This document shows, one piece after another, positions 1 through 5,487 of a stretch of 6,738 nucleotides of DNA (its first letter is position 1; every line of letters begins with the position of its first letter). Below the pieces are notes generated by a model. It made no database searches. It was given only the letters and a program-made list of their open reading frames with translations, and was not told the origin of the DNA. The translations under genes were made by a program, and so were the position numbers. Source of the DNA: Thermoplasmata archaeon (GTDB lineage: Archaea; Thermoplasmatota; Thermoplasmata; Thermoplasmatales; Thermoplasmataceae); assembly GCA_021804185.1 (NCBI GenBank), contig JAJZKL010000060.1:1-6738 (forward strand), in the 5' to 3' direction.

Positions 1-7
1 ATTTTCA

Positions 8-28
8 GATTGCAGATCACCTGCAATC
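8..28. repeat. Perfect 8-bp inverted repeat abutting the GNAT start codon
   Basis: Seen directly: arms GATTGCAG (8-15) and CTGCAATC (21-28) are exact reverse complements around the 5-base spacer ATCAC. The right arm ends on the base before the ATG at 29. It could be an operator dyad at the start of a leaderless transcript, an RNA hairpin in front of the start codon, or the stem of a terminator for a gene left of the window. No T-tract follows it, which argues against a terminator. The role is inference. Confidence 0.6.
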
Positions 29-967
29 ATGGACATTGAAAATGTCAAGATAAACTGGAAGCCTCTTCTTGAAATACAGAAGAAACAGTTTCAGGACCTC
101 TATCCGGATCTGGATATTGAAAATACATTCGCATCAGTTGAAAATCAGCTAGCCGGCAACCTCATCCCCTCTAGAATCATAATAAATGGAAGCCGCGTCA
201 AGGGATTCGCCTACCTGACAGGAACTGACAGCACTTCGGGAAGGACACATGGATTGCTCTGCTTCCCTGAACCGGACACATTCAGTGAGGATACCCTTGA
301 CAAACTTCTATCATGGATGGAACAGGTCGCATCAAGAGCCTCCGGGGAGATCATGATAGGAAACATTGCCGGAATTGATCTTCCTGATAATCTGATGAAT
401 TCAAGGGGATATGAAATACTCAGGAGGAGGAGGCTTCTTCTTCCAGAACTGGGAAAATTTTCTGAGGAACCAGAAAAGATCAGAAATACGGCATTCAGGT
501 TTGCCGGAATTGAGGAATTGAATTCCAGCAAATACGTGGATGCCCAGCTGGAAGCATACAAATCAACTCCCGAAGCAAGGTTCCTTCTCCCAGAGAGCCT
601 TGAAGCCAGAATAAAGATGCTCAGAGAGATAATGGATGGTTCATACGGAGACCTGATATATGACGCATCCCGTCTTATTCTTAATGAGGAGGACATTGCT
701 GGAGCCATACTTGTGTGCAGAGGGAGGCCAAGACTGGATGGTACAAGAATTCCAATAATAATAGACTTCTTTGTAGTTCCTGAGTTCAGAGGACTTGGTT
801 TCGGGGAATACCTCATCAGGTCCTCTCTTCATTCACTTCAAAAGAGTGGTTTTAAAAAGGTAGAACTCTGGGTAACGGAGGGAAATAGCGCCGAAAAACT
901 ATACAGAAAGATGGGGTTTTCCCCCTCACCCAATGGGGACATTGCATATCTCAAATCGCTCAGGTGA
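29..967 (+). CDS. GNAT-family N-acetyltransferase, two-domain
   Basis: A 312-residue protein that should transfer an acetyl group from acetyl-CoA to an amine; the acceptor cannot be read from the sequence. The C-terminal half (about 150-312) holds a clear GNAT fold. The acetyl-CoA pyrophosphate-binding motif is PEFRGLGFGEYL at 251-262 after the strand IIIDFFVV, and the closing motif is N286-S-A-E-K-L-Y-R-K-M-G-F297. The first 140 residues look like a degenerate second GNAT half, as in mycothiol-synthase-like double-domain enzymes, but lack a recognisable CoA loop. No signal peptide or membrane segment is seen. The ATG at 29 was chosen because no ATG, GTG or TTG lies in frame between it and the left edge; the frame stays open to base 2, so an upstream start outside the window is possible. 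There is no Shine-Dalgarno site, and an inverted repeat abuts the ATG. The stop overlaps the convergent membrane-kinase gene by 8 bp. Confidence 0.88.
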   Translation: MDIENVKINWKPLLEIQKKQFQDLYPDLDIENTFASVENQLAGNLIPSRIIINGSRVKGFAYLTGTDSTSGRTHGLLCFPEPDTFSEDTLDKLLSWMEQVASRASGEIMIGNIAGIDLPDNLMNSRGYEILRRRRLLLPELGKFSEEPEKIRNTAFRFAGIEELNSSKYVDAQLEAYKSTPEARFLLPESLEARIKMLREIMDGSYGDLIYDASRLILNEEDIAGAILVCRGRPRLDGTRIPIIIDFFVVPEFRGLGFGEYLIRSSLHSLQKSGFKKVELWVTEGNSAEKLYRKMGFSPSPNGDIAYLKSLR

Positions 968-1928
968 TTGATTGAATTATGCGAGTAATTATTCCCATTG
1001 TGGCAGGGACAGAGAAATTATCATCTATAGTATGGAATGACAGGCTTTCAGCAACTGTACCCGTTACACCGATCAGCAGTCCGGAGAATCCAGCAAGGAA
1101 ATAGCCGAGAAGGCAGGTTGGCAGAAGCATTGCAGCAAATCCGGCCCAAGATTTTCTATGGTTGAAAAATAGTTTTGGCGAATGGATATTGCTGCCTACA
1201 ATTGTTGCCAGAGGGTCCCCAACTGTGGAGGCAAATATGATCAGTGCGAATATCTTTCCACTGTCAACAAGCCCAAGGGAGAAGAGGATACCGATTCCAA
1301 ACCATATAGCGCCTAGGCCTATGGGCACTGATGGCCTTTCAAAATATGAGATGAGGGACCCTATCTTTGTATTGCTCTTTCTGGAGTAGTAATTTCCAAT
1401 GATCAGGAATATAAGAACTGCCCATGTGATGAACATGCGCAGATAGAAGAATGTTCCATAGTAAAGGATGGTGAATATGATGAGGCCACCAGCAATCTGA
1501 ACATAATCCCTTCTCATCTCTATCTGCCTGATCTTACCCTTGGAATGATCATTGCTCCTTATGTTTACCAGGCTACCCTTGTCCCCAAGGAATGCTACCA
1601 GCCCACCATAACCGAGGCAGAAATCGAAGTACATCCAGTCAGAGCCGCTTATTCTGAAAACAAACAGCATTATGGATATTAGAATAAGGGCAGCAGCATA
1701 GTAAAAGAATCTGACAGAATAGAGATACTTAGATACAATCACTGAAAGAATCAGGACAAGAGCATAGAAAAGTGTGCCTGTTACAAGGTAAAGGAGAACA
1801 GCAGGAGGTATTATCAGGAGATAGGAATACATGAACTTGGAGATGTCAACCAGCACTGTAATGAGGACCAGCAGAACAATGAGGAAATCAATGATATAAG
1901 GATAGTAAAGCAGGATAGGATCAGGCAT
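960..1928 (-). CDS. Dolichol/phytol kinase-family (CTP-dependent lipid kinase) membrane protein
   Basis: A 322-residue polytopic membrane protein with roughly eight or nine hydrophobic segments (about 10-28, 35-65, 73-92, 145-180, 203-220, 225-245, 262-290). The C-terminal third carries the pattern I associate with the Sec59/DGK1/VTE5 family: STVGDPLATIVG (234-245), K259-S-W-A-G, an A-E-S near 293-295, and DDNFSVP (302-308). Members phosphorylate membrane isoprenoid alcohols or diacylglycerol, usually with CTP; in an archaeon a dolichol or geranylgeranyl-type alcohol is the likely substrate (inference). Two oddities. Family proteins are often near 200 residues, so the first 110 residues form an extra membrane block. 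The usual E-x-x-R-K-x-x-H motif before the kinase domain appears as E137-M-R-R-D-Y-V-Q, without Lys or His. The gene converges on the GNAT gene (8-bp overlap) and diverges from S8e. An ATG at 1935 on the same strand is out of frame. CTP:phosphatidate cytidylyltransferase is the main alternative. Confidence 0.75.
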   Translation of the reverse strand: MPDPILLYYPYIIDFLIVLLVLITVLVDISKFMYSYLLIIPPAVLLYLVTGTLFYALVLILSVIVSKYLYSVRFFYYAAALILISIMLFVFRISGSDWMYFDFCLGYGGLVAFLGDKGSLVNIRSNDHSKGKIRQIEMRRDYVQIAGGLIIFTILYYGTFFYLRMFITWAVLIFLIIGNYYSRKSNTKIGSLISYFERPSVPIGLGAIWFGIGILFSLGLVDSGKIFALIIFASTVGDPLATIVGSNIHSPKLFFNHRKSWAGFAAMLLPTCLLGYFLAGFSGLLIGVTGTVAESLSFHTIDDNFSVPATMGIITRIIQSIT

Positions 1929-1954
1929 GTTTCATGGGAATGGAGTTGAATGTT

Positions 1955-1962
1955 CTTAAAGA
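1955..1962 (-). promoter_or_regulatory. Candidate TATA box for the membrane lipid kinase gene
   Basis: On the minus strand the bases read TCTTTAAG, ending 26 bases upstream of the ATG at 1928. That spacing would place the transcription start at or just before the ATG, as expected for a leaderless archaeal message; no Shine-Dalgarno site precedes the gene. The match to TATA consensus is only moderate. The symmetric TTTATAAA at 1996-2003 is the alternative and would give a leader of about 40 bases. Confidence 0.35.
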
Positions 1963-1995
1963 TAGCCAATGAGGCAAACTTTTCCAAGACATTAA

Positions 1996-2003
1996 TTTAT
2001 AAA
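1996..2003. promoter_or_regulatory. Palindromic TATA-like element in the divergent promoter region
   Basis: TTTATAAA is a perfect palindrome and a good archaeal TATA match, lying midway between the divergent lipid kinase and S8e genes. Being symmetric, it could bind TBP in either orientation. It would give leaders of about 40 bases on either side, so the two nearer TATA-like boxes (1955-1962 on -, 2034-2041 on +) may be the main ones. Confidence 0.35.
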
Positions 2004-2027
2004 ATTCCATTCGCATTATACAACAGC

Positions 2028-2047
2028 AAACAGATTTTATACTGTTT
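2028..2047 (+). promoter_or_regulatory. Candidate S8e core promoter: TATA box framed by an inverted repeat
   Basis: The TATA-like ATTTTATA (2034-2041) ends 24 bases before the S8e ATG at 2066, the distance expected for a leaderless or almost leaderless transcript. It is exactly framed by AAACAG (2028-2033) and CTGTTT (2042-2047), which are reverse complements. A dyad over the TATA box would be a natural place for a repressor to block TBP, but an operator role is only inferred. An AGGT at 2055-2058, 7 bases before the ATG, could act as a weak Shine-Dalgarno if transcription starts further upstream. Confidence 0.45.
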
Positions 2048-2065
2048 ATCAATCAGGTTTTGTAT

Positions 2066-2443
2066 ATGACTATATTTCAGGGAGCTGCTCATAAAAAGAT
2101 CACTGGCGGGAAATTAACAAGATTCAGGAGCAAAAGGAGGCACGAGCTTGGAAGGGAGCCTTCATTTACAAGGATAGGCCCCGATTCAAGAAAGGTACTG
2201 AGGGGATTCGGAGGAAATGAGAAGGTAGTTCTGATGAAAGGCCAGAGTGCCAACGTTTACATTCCCTCAGAAAAAAAGACAAAAAAACTCCTTATCCAGA
2301 CTGTCAAGGAGAACCCTGCGAACCAGCACTATGTCCAGAGAAATATAATGACAAAGGGGACAATTGTACAGACTGAGGCAGGAAGCGCAAGAATAACCTC
2401 CAGGCCTGGGCAAGATGGAGTGGTAAACGCAATACTCATATGA
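2066..2443 (+). CDS. rps8e: 30S ribosomal protein S8e
   Basis: A 125-residue component of the small ribosomal subunit, found in archaea and eukaryotes but not bacteria. The protein is basic, with typical S8e stretches: an N-terminal MTIFQG, the K-K-I-T-G-G-K segment, SKRRHELGREP near 28-38, an ENPANQHYVQRN segment in the second half, and the closing TSRPGQDGVVNAILI. Length matches archaeal S8e. The ATG at 2066 is preferred over an in-frame TTG at 2060 because the family N-terminus begins M-T-I/W-x-Q-G and because a TATA-like box lies at leaderless distance. The stop TGA overlaps the ATG of SRP19 (ATGA, 2440-2443), so the two are probably cotranscribed and translationally coupled. It diverges from the lipid kinase across 137 bp. 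Confidence 0.96.
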   Translation: MTIFQGAAHKKITGGKLTRFRSKRRHELGREPSFTRIGPDSRKVLRGFGGNEKVVLMKGQSANVYIPSEKKTKKLLIQTVKENPANQHYVQRNIMTKGTIVQTEAGSARITSRPGQDGVVNAILI

Positions 2444-2694
2444 CTGTTACACTTTATTCCCAGTATTTCAGCCATAACCTCAGCCGTCGCTTGGGCAGAA
2501 GAATTAACAGAAATGCTGCCAAAAATTTCAATGTGGACAGACTGAAGGAGATACTGGCAGGCATGAATGTGAAATATGAGGTTCGGGAAGGGCATTACCC
2601 AAGGGTTCCGTGGGAGAACTCCAGAATATTCTTTGTTGAAACCGATCTTAAAAAATCATCTCTTCTCAAGATTATTGAAAGGCGCCTTTCTTAG
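2440..2694 (+). CDS. srp19: Signal recognition particle protein SRP19
   Basis: An 84-residue protein matching SRP19, which binds the helix 6/8 tips of 7S SRP RNA and prepares the RNA for SRP54, so that ribosomes making membrane or secreted proteins are brought to the membrane. Visible family features are an L-Y-x-x-Y-F start, S15-R-R-L-G-R-R21 (the S-R-x-x-G-R-R RNA-contacting element), a helical stretch from about 32 to 41, and Y-P-R at 53-55 before a final strand RIFFVE. It is slightly short for an archaeal SRP19, and some usually conserved residues differ: the Pro and Asp of the P-x-Y-F-D start are Ser and His, and the Pro after G-R-R-(V/I) is Asn. It starts within the S8e stop by a 4-base ATGA overlap. 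Its last 39 bases run antisense to the end of priL. It is likely functional, because the context and RNA-binding core are intact. Confidence 0.88.
   Translation: MTVTLYSQYFSHNLSRRLGRRINRNAAKNFNVDRLKEILAGMNVKYEVREGHYPRVPWENSRIFFVETDLKKSSLLKIIERRLS
2650..2655 (-). terminator. Oligo-T terminator candidate for the pepQ-priL operon
   Basis: On the minus strand a run of six T follows the priL TGA (2656-2658) with no gap. Archaeal RNA polymerase commonly terminates at U-tracts without needing a hairpin. The tract lies inside the SRP19 coding sequence (AAAAAA on the plus strand, in its lysine codons), so coding constraint could also explain it. Confidence 0.4.
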
Positions 2695-3684
2695 AGGCTT
2701 ATTTTTCTTGAATGTGTAATACTGAAGCGGATGCTTTAGCCATTTGGAATTGCATATTGTGTCCTCACCTCTGTAGCATAGATGGTTTGACTGCAGCACA
2801 GTGCACTTAGGCGGCGAATATTCAGTGCTGGATGTTTGCCCTGTAACGTGGTTCACCTGGTATGTGGTCAGTTTTTCCTTGAAATCTGGTGCAGTTCTGA
2901 AGAGCGCAATTATCTCGTCACTGTTCATTCCAACTTTGTGCAGAAAGCTCACAAGTGTAAATCTCGCCATGTGGGGCAAGTTAACCCCATCCTTCATCTG
3001 AGAGATGTATTCCTTTATGCAGGGAGGAAATATTGCATAATCCACAGTTCCGAGCTGCACATCCTGTGTGATGCCACGTTCTTCAATCATTTTCATTAAA
3101 TCATCAAGTATTTCCTTTGCAGGACCAGTATTATTGACTGCATCCTCTCTGGTGATGGATGAATATGCTTCGAAGGCCTTCCTGACAAAAGATTCCCTGA
3201 TAATCTTTGAAGCAAGCTCCCTGGAGCATAATACCTTGCCATTGCTGACTGCCTGGTTTACAAGCCTGTACCTTGGTCCTGAGATTCTGGAACTGAATGT
3301 TATGAACTGCGTAACAGGTATTAGATATCTTTCTTCGTCCAGGGAGAGCTCACAGTTTATCCCCATGGCCCCTGCATAGGACAGAATATCCTCAGAGCCA
3401 GTTCTGGTGGATCGCAGTTCTGCTTCCAGTATGTCTCTGGTCCTGTTTATTACCCTTGTAGTCAAAACATTAATATTTAGGGCTTTAAGAAACCAGATCG
3501 TCAGGGGAAATGCCCTGAGGTCTTTGATTGATGTTGTGGTTCTCTCCCTTCCACCATCTATAGTTTCCTCTATGAACCTCCTTGCCAGTGACCTTATCTC
3601 ACCGTTTTCGGGGTCGTTTGAAATTAGAATTCCGGATATTCTGGTACCGTCCATCCGGAAATCAGGTATCTGTGTTGTCTCCAT
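2656..3684 (-). CDS. priL: DNA primase large subunit PriL
   Basis: A 342-residue protein matching the regulatory large subunit of the archaeal/eukaryotic primase, which partners the catalytic PriS to make primers for DNA replication. The C-terminal iron-sulfur domain is clear: F-P-P-C222-I, then Y-S-P-P-K-C294, H-L-C303 and C311 followed by H318-P-L-Q-Y-Y323. These four cysteines are in the arrangement that holds the 4Fe-4S cluster. MARFTLVSFLHKVGM (239-253) and the Y-Q-V-N-H segment near 275-279 are also characteristic. The N-terminal half is helical and poorly conserved, as usual. The gene is downstream of the M24 peptidase by only 3 bases and has no promoter of its own that I can see, so cotranscription is likely. 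The last 12 residues are basic, lie beyond the conserved core and are encoded opposite the SRP19 C-terminus. PriS is not in the window. Confidence 0.93.
   Translation of the reverse strand: METTQIPDFRMDGTRISGILISNDPENGEIRSLARRFIEETIDGGRERTTTSIKDLRAFPLTIWFLKALNINVLTTRVINRTRDILEAELRSTRTGSEDILSYAGAMGINCELSLDEERYLIPVTQFITFSSRISGPRYRLVNQAVSNGKVLCSRELASKIIRESFVRKAFEAYSSITREDAVNNTGPAKEILDDLMKMIEERGITQDVQLGTVDYAIFPPCIKEYISQMKDGVNLPHMARFTLVSFLHKVGMNSDEIIALFRTAPDFKEKLTTYQVNHVTGQTSSTEYSPPKCTVLQSNHLCYRGEDTICNSKWLKHPLQYYTFKKNKPLRKAPFNNLEKR
2699..2709 (+). terminator. T-rich terminator candidate for the S8e-SRP19 operon
   Basis: TTATTTTTCTT begins 4 bases after the SRP19 stop. It contains a T5 run and has no stable hairpin before it, which fits archaeal U-tract termination. 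It lies inside the antisense priL coding region, where it encodes part of the lysine-rich tail, so its composition might only reflect that. Confidence 0.4.
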
Positions 3685-3687
3685 TGA

Positions 3688-4767
3688 TCAGGAAATCTCC
3701 ACAAGGTCTCTGGTGGCAGTTGTAATGAGCTCATAACCCTCTTCAGTGACTATAACATCATCCTCGATCCTGACACCTCCTTTCTTGGGCACATATACTC
3801 CGGGTTCCACTGTCACAACCATGTTTGCTTTGAGATTGAAATCGTAATTGGGGGATAGTGCCGGATGGTCATGAACATCCATGCCGAGGCCATGCCCAAG
3901 AGAATGGATGAATCTGCCTTTGTATTTGGAATGGTCAATCACCTCTCTTGCGGCCAGATCTGCATCTTTGCCGTTTCTGTTTGCCCTGACTGCTTCCATC
4001 CCTTTTCTCTGGGCCTCATATACAGTCTCATACATCTCTTTCTGTTCCTGGTCTGCTCTCCCAAATACAAATGTTCTAGTTATGTCCGAGCAGTATCTCT
4101 TGTACCTTGCTCCAAAATCTATAAGCACTGTGTCATTTCTCTTCAGCTTTCTGTTTCCAGGGCTGTAATGTGGCATGGATGAATTATCCCCGAATGCAAC
4201 GATTGTGCTGAAGGATGGCTCTGAAGCTCCAAGATTCATCATTTCATATGCAACAAGTGATGCAACCTCGCTTTCAGTCATACCCTCTCTGATCTTGCCT
4301 ACTGTGGTGCCAATGGCTTCGCTCCCTATCCTGGCTGCTTCCCTGATCCTGTCCAGTTCCTCTTTTGTCTTTATCTTCCTTGCCTCGCTAATTGAAACTG
4401 ATACGTCCAGAAATTCCTTGTCCGGTACAACCCTGAGCAGATCCTTATACCTGTCCAGTGTGAGTGATGAATAATTCAACCCAACTGTGGAATAACCGTT
4501 AAGCAACTCTTTGATGTATTTCTCATATTCAGATTTCCTGTTGTAAACAAGAACCTCGAGACCGGTCCTCCTTGCACTCTCTTCCTCCAGAGAAGATGTC
4601 AGGATCTTGACCTCTTCCGGTGTTACAAAGAGGGCGGAGCCCTCGAATAGGCCGCCGTCGACACCTGTAAGATAAAAAAATGTCTTATCGACTGAATTTT
4701 CATTACCCTGCAATATTAGAATGGCCTCAGCCTCCCTTGCGTAATCAAATATTCTCTTTGGGTCCAT
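3688..4767 (-). CDS. pepQ: M24 metallopeptidase, Xaa-Pro dipeptidase (prolidase)
   Basis: A 359-residue cytoplasmic pita-bread metalloenzyme, expected to cleave dipeptides (or N-terminal residues) before proline as part of peptide recycling. All five dinuclear-metal ligands are present: D217 in V-L-I-D-F-G-A, D228 in C-S-D-I-T-R-T-F, H292 in S-L-G-H-G-L-G, E321 in T-V-E-P-G-V-Y and E335 in V-R-I-E-D-D. Substrate-side histidines H200 (M-P-H-Y) and H299 also fit. The N-terminal creatinase-like domain spans about 1-125 and the catalytic domain 130-359. Length matches archaeal prolidases of about 350 residues. The ATG at 4767 is preceded on the minus strand by GGGTTGAT with a 5-base gap, an imperfect Shine-Dalgarno (one extra T within GGTGAT). 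It is the first gene of a likely operon with priL. Aminopeptidase P versus dipeptidase activity cannot be settled by reading. Confidence 0.92.
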   Translation of the reverse strand: MDPKRIFDYAREAEAILILQGNENSVDKTFFYLTGVDGGLFEGSALFVTPEEVKILTSSLEEESARRTGLEVLVYNRKSEYEKYIKELLNGYSTVGLNYSSLTLDRYKDLLRVVPDKEFLDVSVSISEARKIKTKEELDRIREAARIGSEAIGTTVGKIREGMTESEVASLVAYEMMNLGASEPSFSTIVAFGDNSSMPHYSPGNRKLKRNDTVLIDFGARYKRYCSDITRTFVFGRADQEQKEMYETVYEAQRKGMEAVRANRNGKDADLAAREVIDHSKYKGRFIHSLGHGLGMDVHDHPALSPNYDFNLKANMVVTVEPGVYVPKKGGVRIEDDVIVTEEGYELITTATRDLVEIS

Positions 4768-4826
4768 CAGATATCAACCCTTTATTGCCGGGGCTCTAAT
4801 TATTTCTTTTCATTGAGTTCGATTAC

Positions 4827-4853
4827 ACTTTATATGGGTCTAAGGAATTTAGA
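4827..4853 (+). promoter_or_regulatory. Candidate queE promoter: TATA box followed by a short dyad
   Basis: ACTTTATA (4827-4834) is the best TATA-like element in this divergent region. It is followed by the inverted repeat TCTAA (4839-4843) and TTAGA (4849-4853) around GGAAT. If this is the TATA box, transcription would start near 4855-4860, after the ATG at 4834, and the gene would begin at the TTG at 4858. On the other strand the element reads TATAAAGT and could serve pepQ with a leader of about 40 bases. Confidence 0.35.
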
Positions 4854-5487
4854 TTCATTGCTTATCACAGAGATATTCCAGAGCATTCAGGGGGAAGGGA
4901 GGTACATTGGCATCCCGATGCTCTTCATCCGGACAAACAGGTGCAACCTCAGATGCAGGTGGTGTGACTCCACCTATACATTTCAGGGTGGGAATGAGGT
5001 CACTCTCCAGGAGCTTGCAGGCAGGGTTAAGGAATACGGGCATGAATGGGTATGTTTCACGGGTGGAGAGCCTCTGCTTCAGAGGGAGGCACTTCAGTTT
5101 GTTGATCTTGCCCATGATCTGGGTAAAAATGTACTTCTTGAGACTGGGGGTTCCCTCTCTGTAAAAGAGATGACCAGAAGAGATTCAGTCTACATCGATA
5201 TGGACATAAAGACGCCATCTTCCGGAGAGGAAAATTCTCTTTTGAAAGAAAACCTGAACTATCTGAGGGAACAGGATTACATCAAATTCGTCATTTCTGA
5301 TAAGAATGATCTTGAGTACAGCATAAGGTTCCTCCAGGACAACAGCCTGAACGTTGAAGCACTCTTTCAGCCTGCATGGGGAACATCCTTGCAGTGGATT
5401 GCCGAGGAGGTGCTGGGCAGGGGAATTAATGCCAGAGTGCTCCCTCAGCTGCACAAAATCATCTGGGGAGAGAGAAGGGGGGTTTGA
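4834..5487 (+). CDS. queE: 7-carboxy-7-deazaguanine synthase QueE (radical SAM)
   Basis: A 217-residue radical SAM enzyme converting 6-carboxytetrahydropterin to 7-carboxy-7-deazaguanine, the ring-contracting step towards preQ0. In archaea this feeds archaeosine at position 15 of tRNA. The signature is C37-N-L-R-C41-R-W-C44 (CX3CX2C) for the 4Fe-4S cluster. Other family marks are EIFQSIQGEG (13-22), F-T-G-G-E-P-L (75-81, SAM binding), L-E-T-G-G (102-106), D-I-K-T-P-S-S-G-E (124-132), K-F-V-I-S near 151-155 and the C-terminal L-P-Q-L-H-K-I-I-W-G. The start is uncertain. ATG 4834 is used here, but the family normally begins only a few residues before E-I-F, which fits a TTG at 4858 better; TTG 4813 seems too long. 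The stop abuts the pyrC ATG without a gap. Partner enzymes (QueD, QueC, arcTGT) are not in the window. Confidence 0.93.
   Translation: MGLRNLDSLLITEIFQSIQGEGRYIGIPMLFIRTNRCNLRCRWCDSTYTFQGGNEVTLQELAGRVKEYGHEWVCFTGGEPLLQREALQFVDLAHDLGKNVLLETGGSLSVKEMTRRDSVYIDMDIKTPSSGEENSLLKENLNYLREQDYIKFVISDKNDLEYSIRFLQDNSLNVEALFQPAWGTSLQWIAEEVLGRGINARVLPQLHKIIWGERRGV

Noticed and set aside
423..444. GGAGGAGGAGG followed by CTTCTTCTTCC, able to fold as RNA with G-U pairs
   Set aside because: It encodes the R-R-R-R-L-L-L-P stretch inside the acetyltransferase; repetitive Arg and Leu codons explain it.
211..816. 201-codon open frame on the minus strand opposite the acetyltransferase
   Set aside because: It lies wholly antisense to a gene with clear GNAT motifs, and its translation is serine/leucine-rich with no recognisable domain; a shadow frame.
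913..944. Two small hairpins, GGGG-TTTT-CCCC and CAATG-GGGA-CATTG, near the convergent gene ends
   Set aside because: Short stems inside the coding region with no T-tract after them on either strand; too weak to call a terminator.
1938..2012. GAATGGA and TCCATTC, a 7-bp inverted repeat spaced 61 bp apart in the divergent region
   Set aside because: Arms this short at such a distance are expected by chance.
2060..2065. TTG start adding two residues to S8e
   Set aside because: The ATG at 2066 gives the standard S8e N-terminus and the right distance from the TATA-like box.
3407..3736. Plus-strand open frame of 109 codons across the priL-pepQ junction
   Set aside because: Antisense to two well-supported genes, with no start signal and no domain; a shadow frame.
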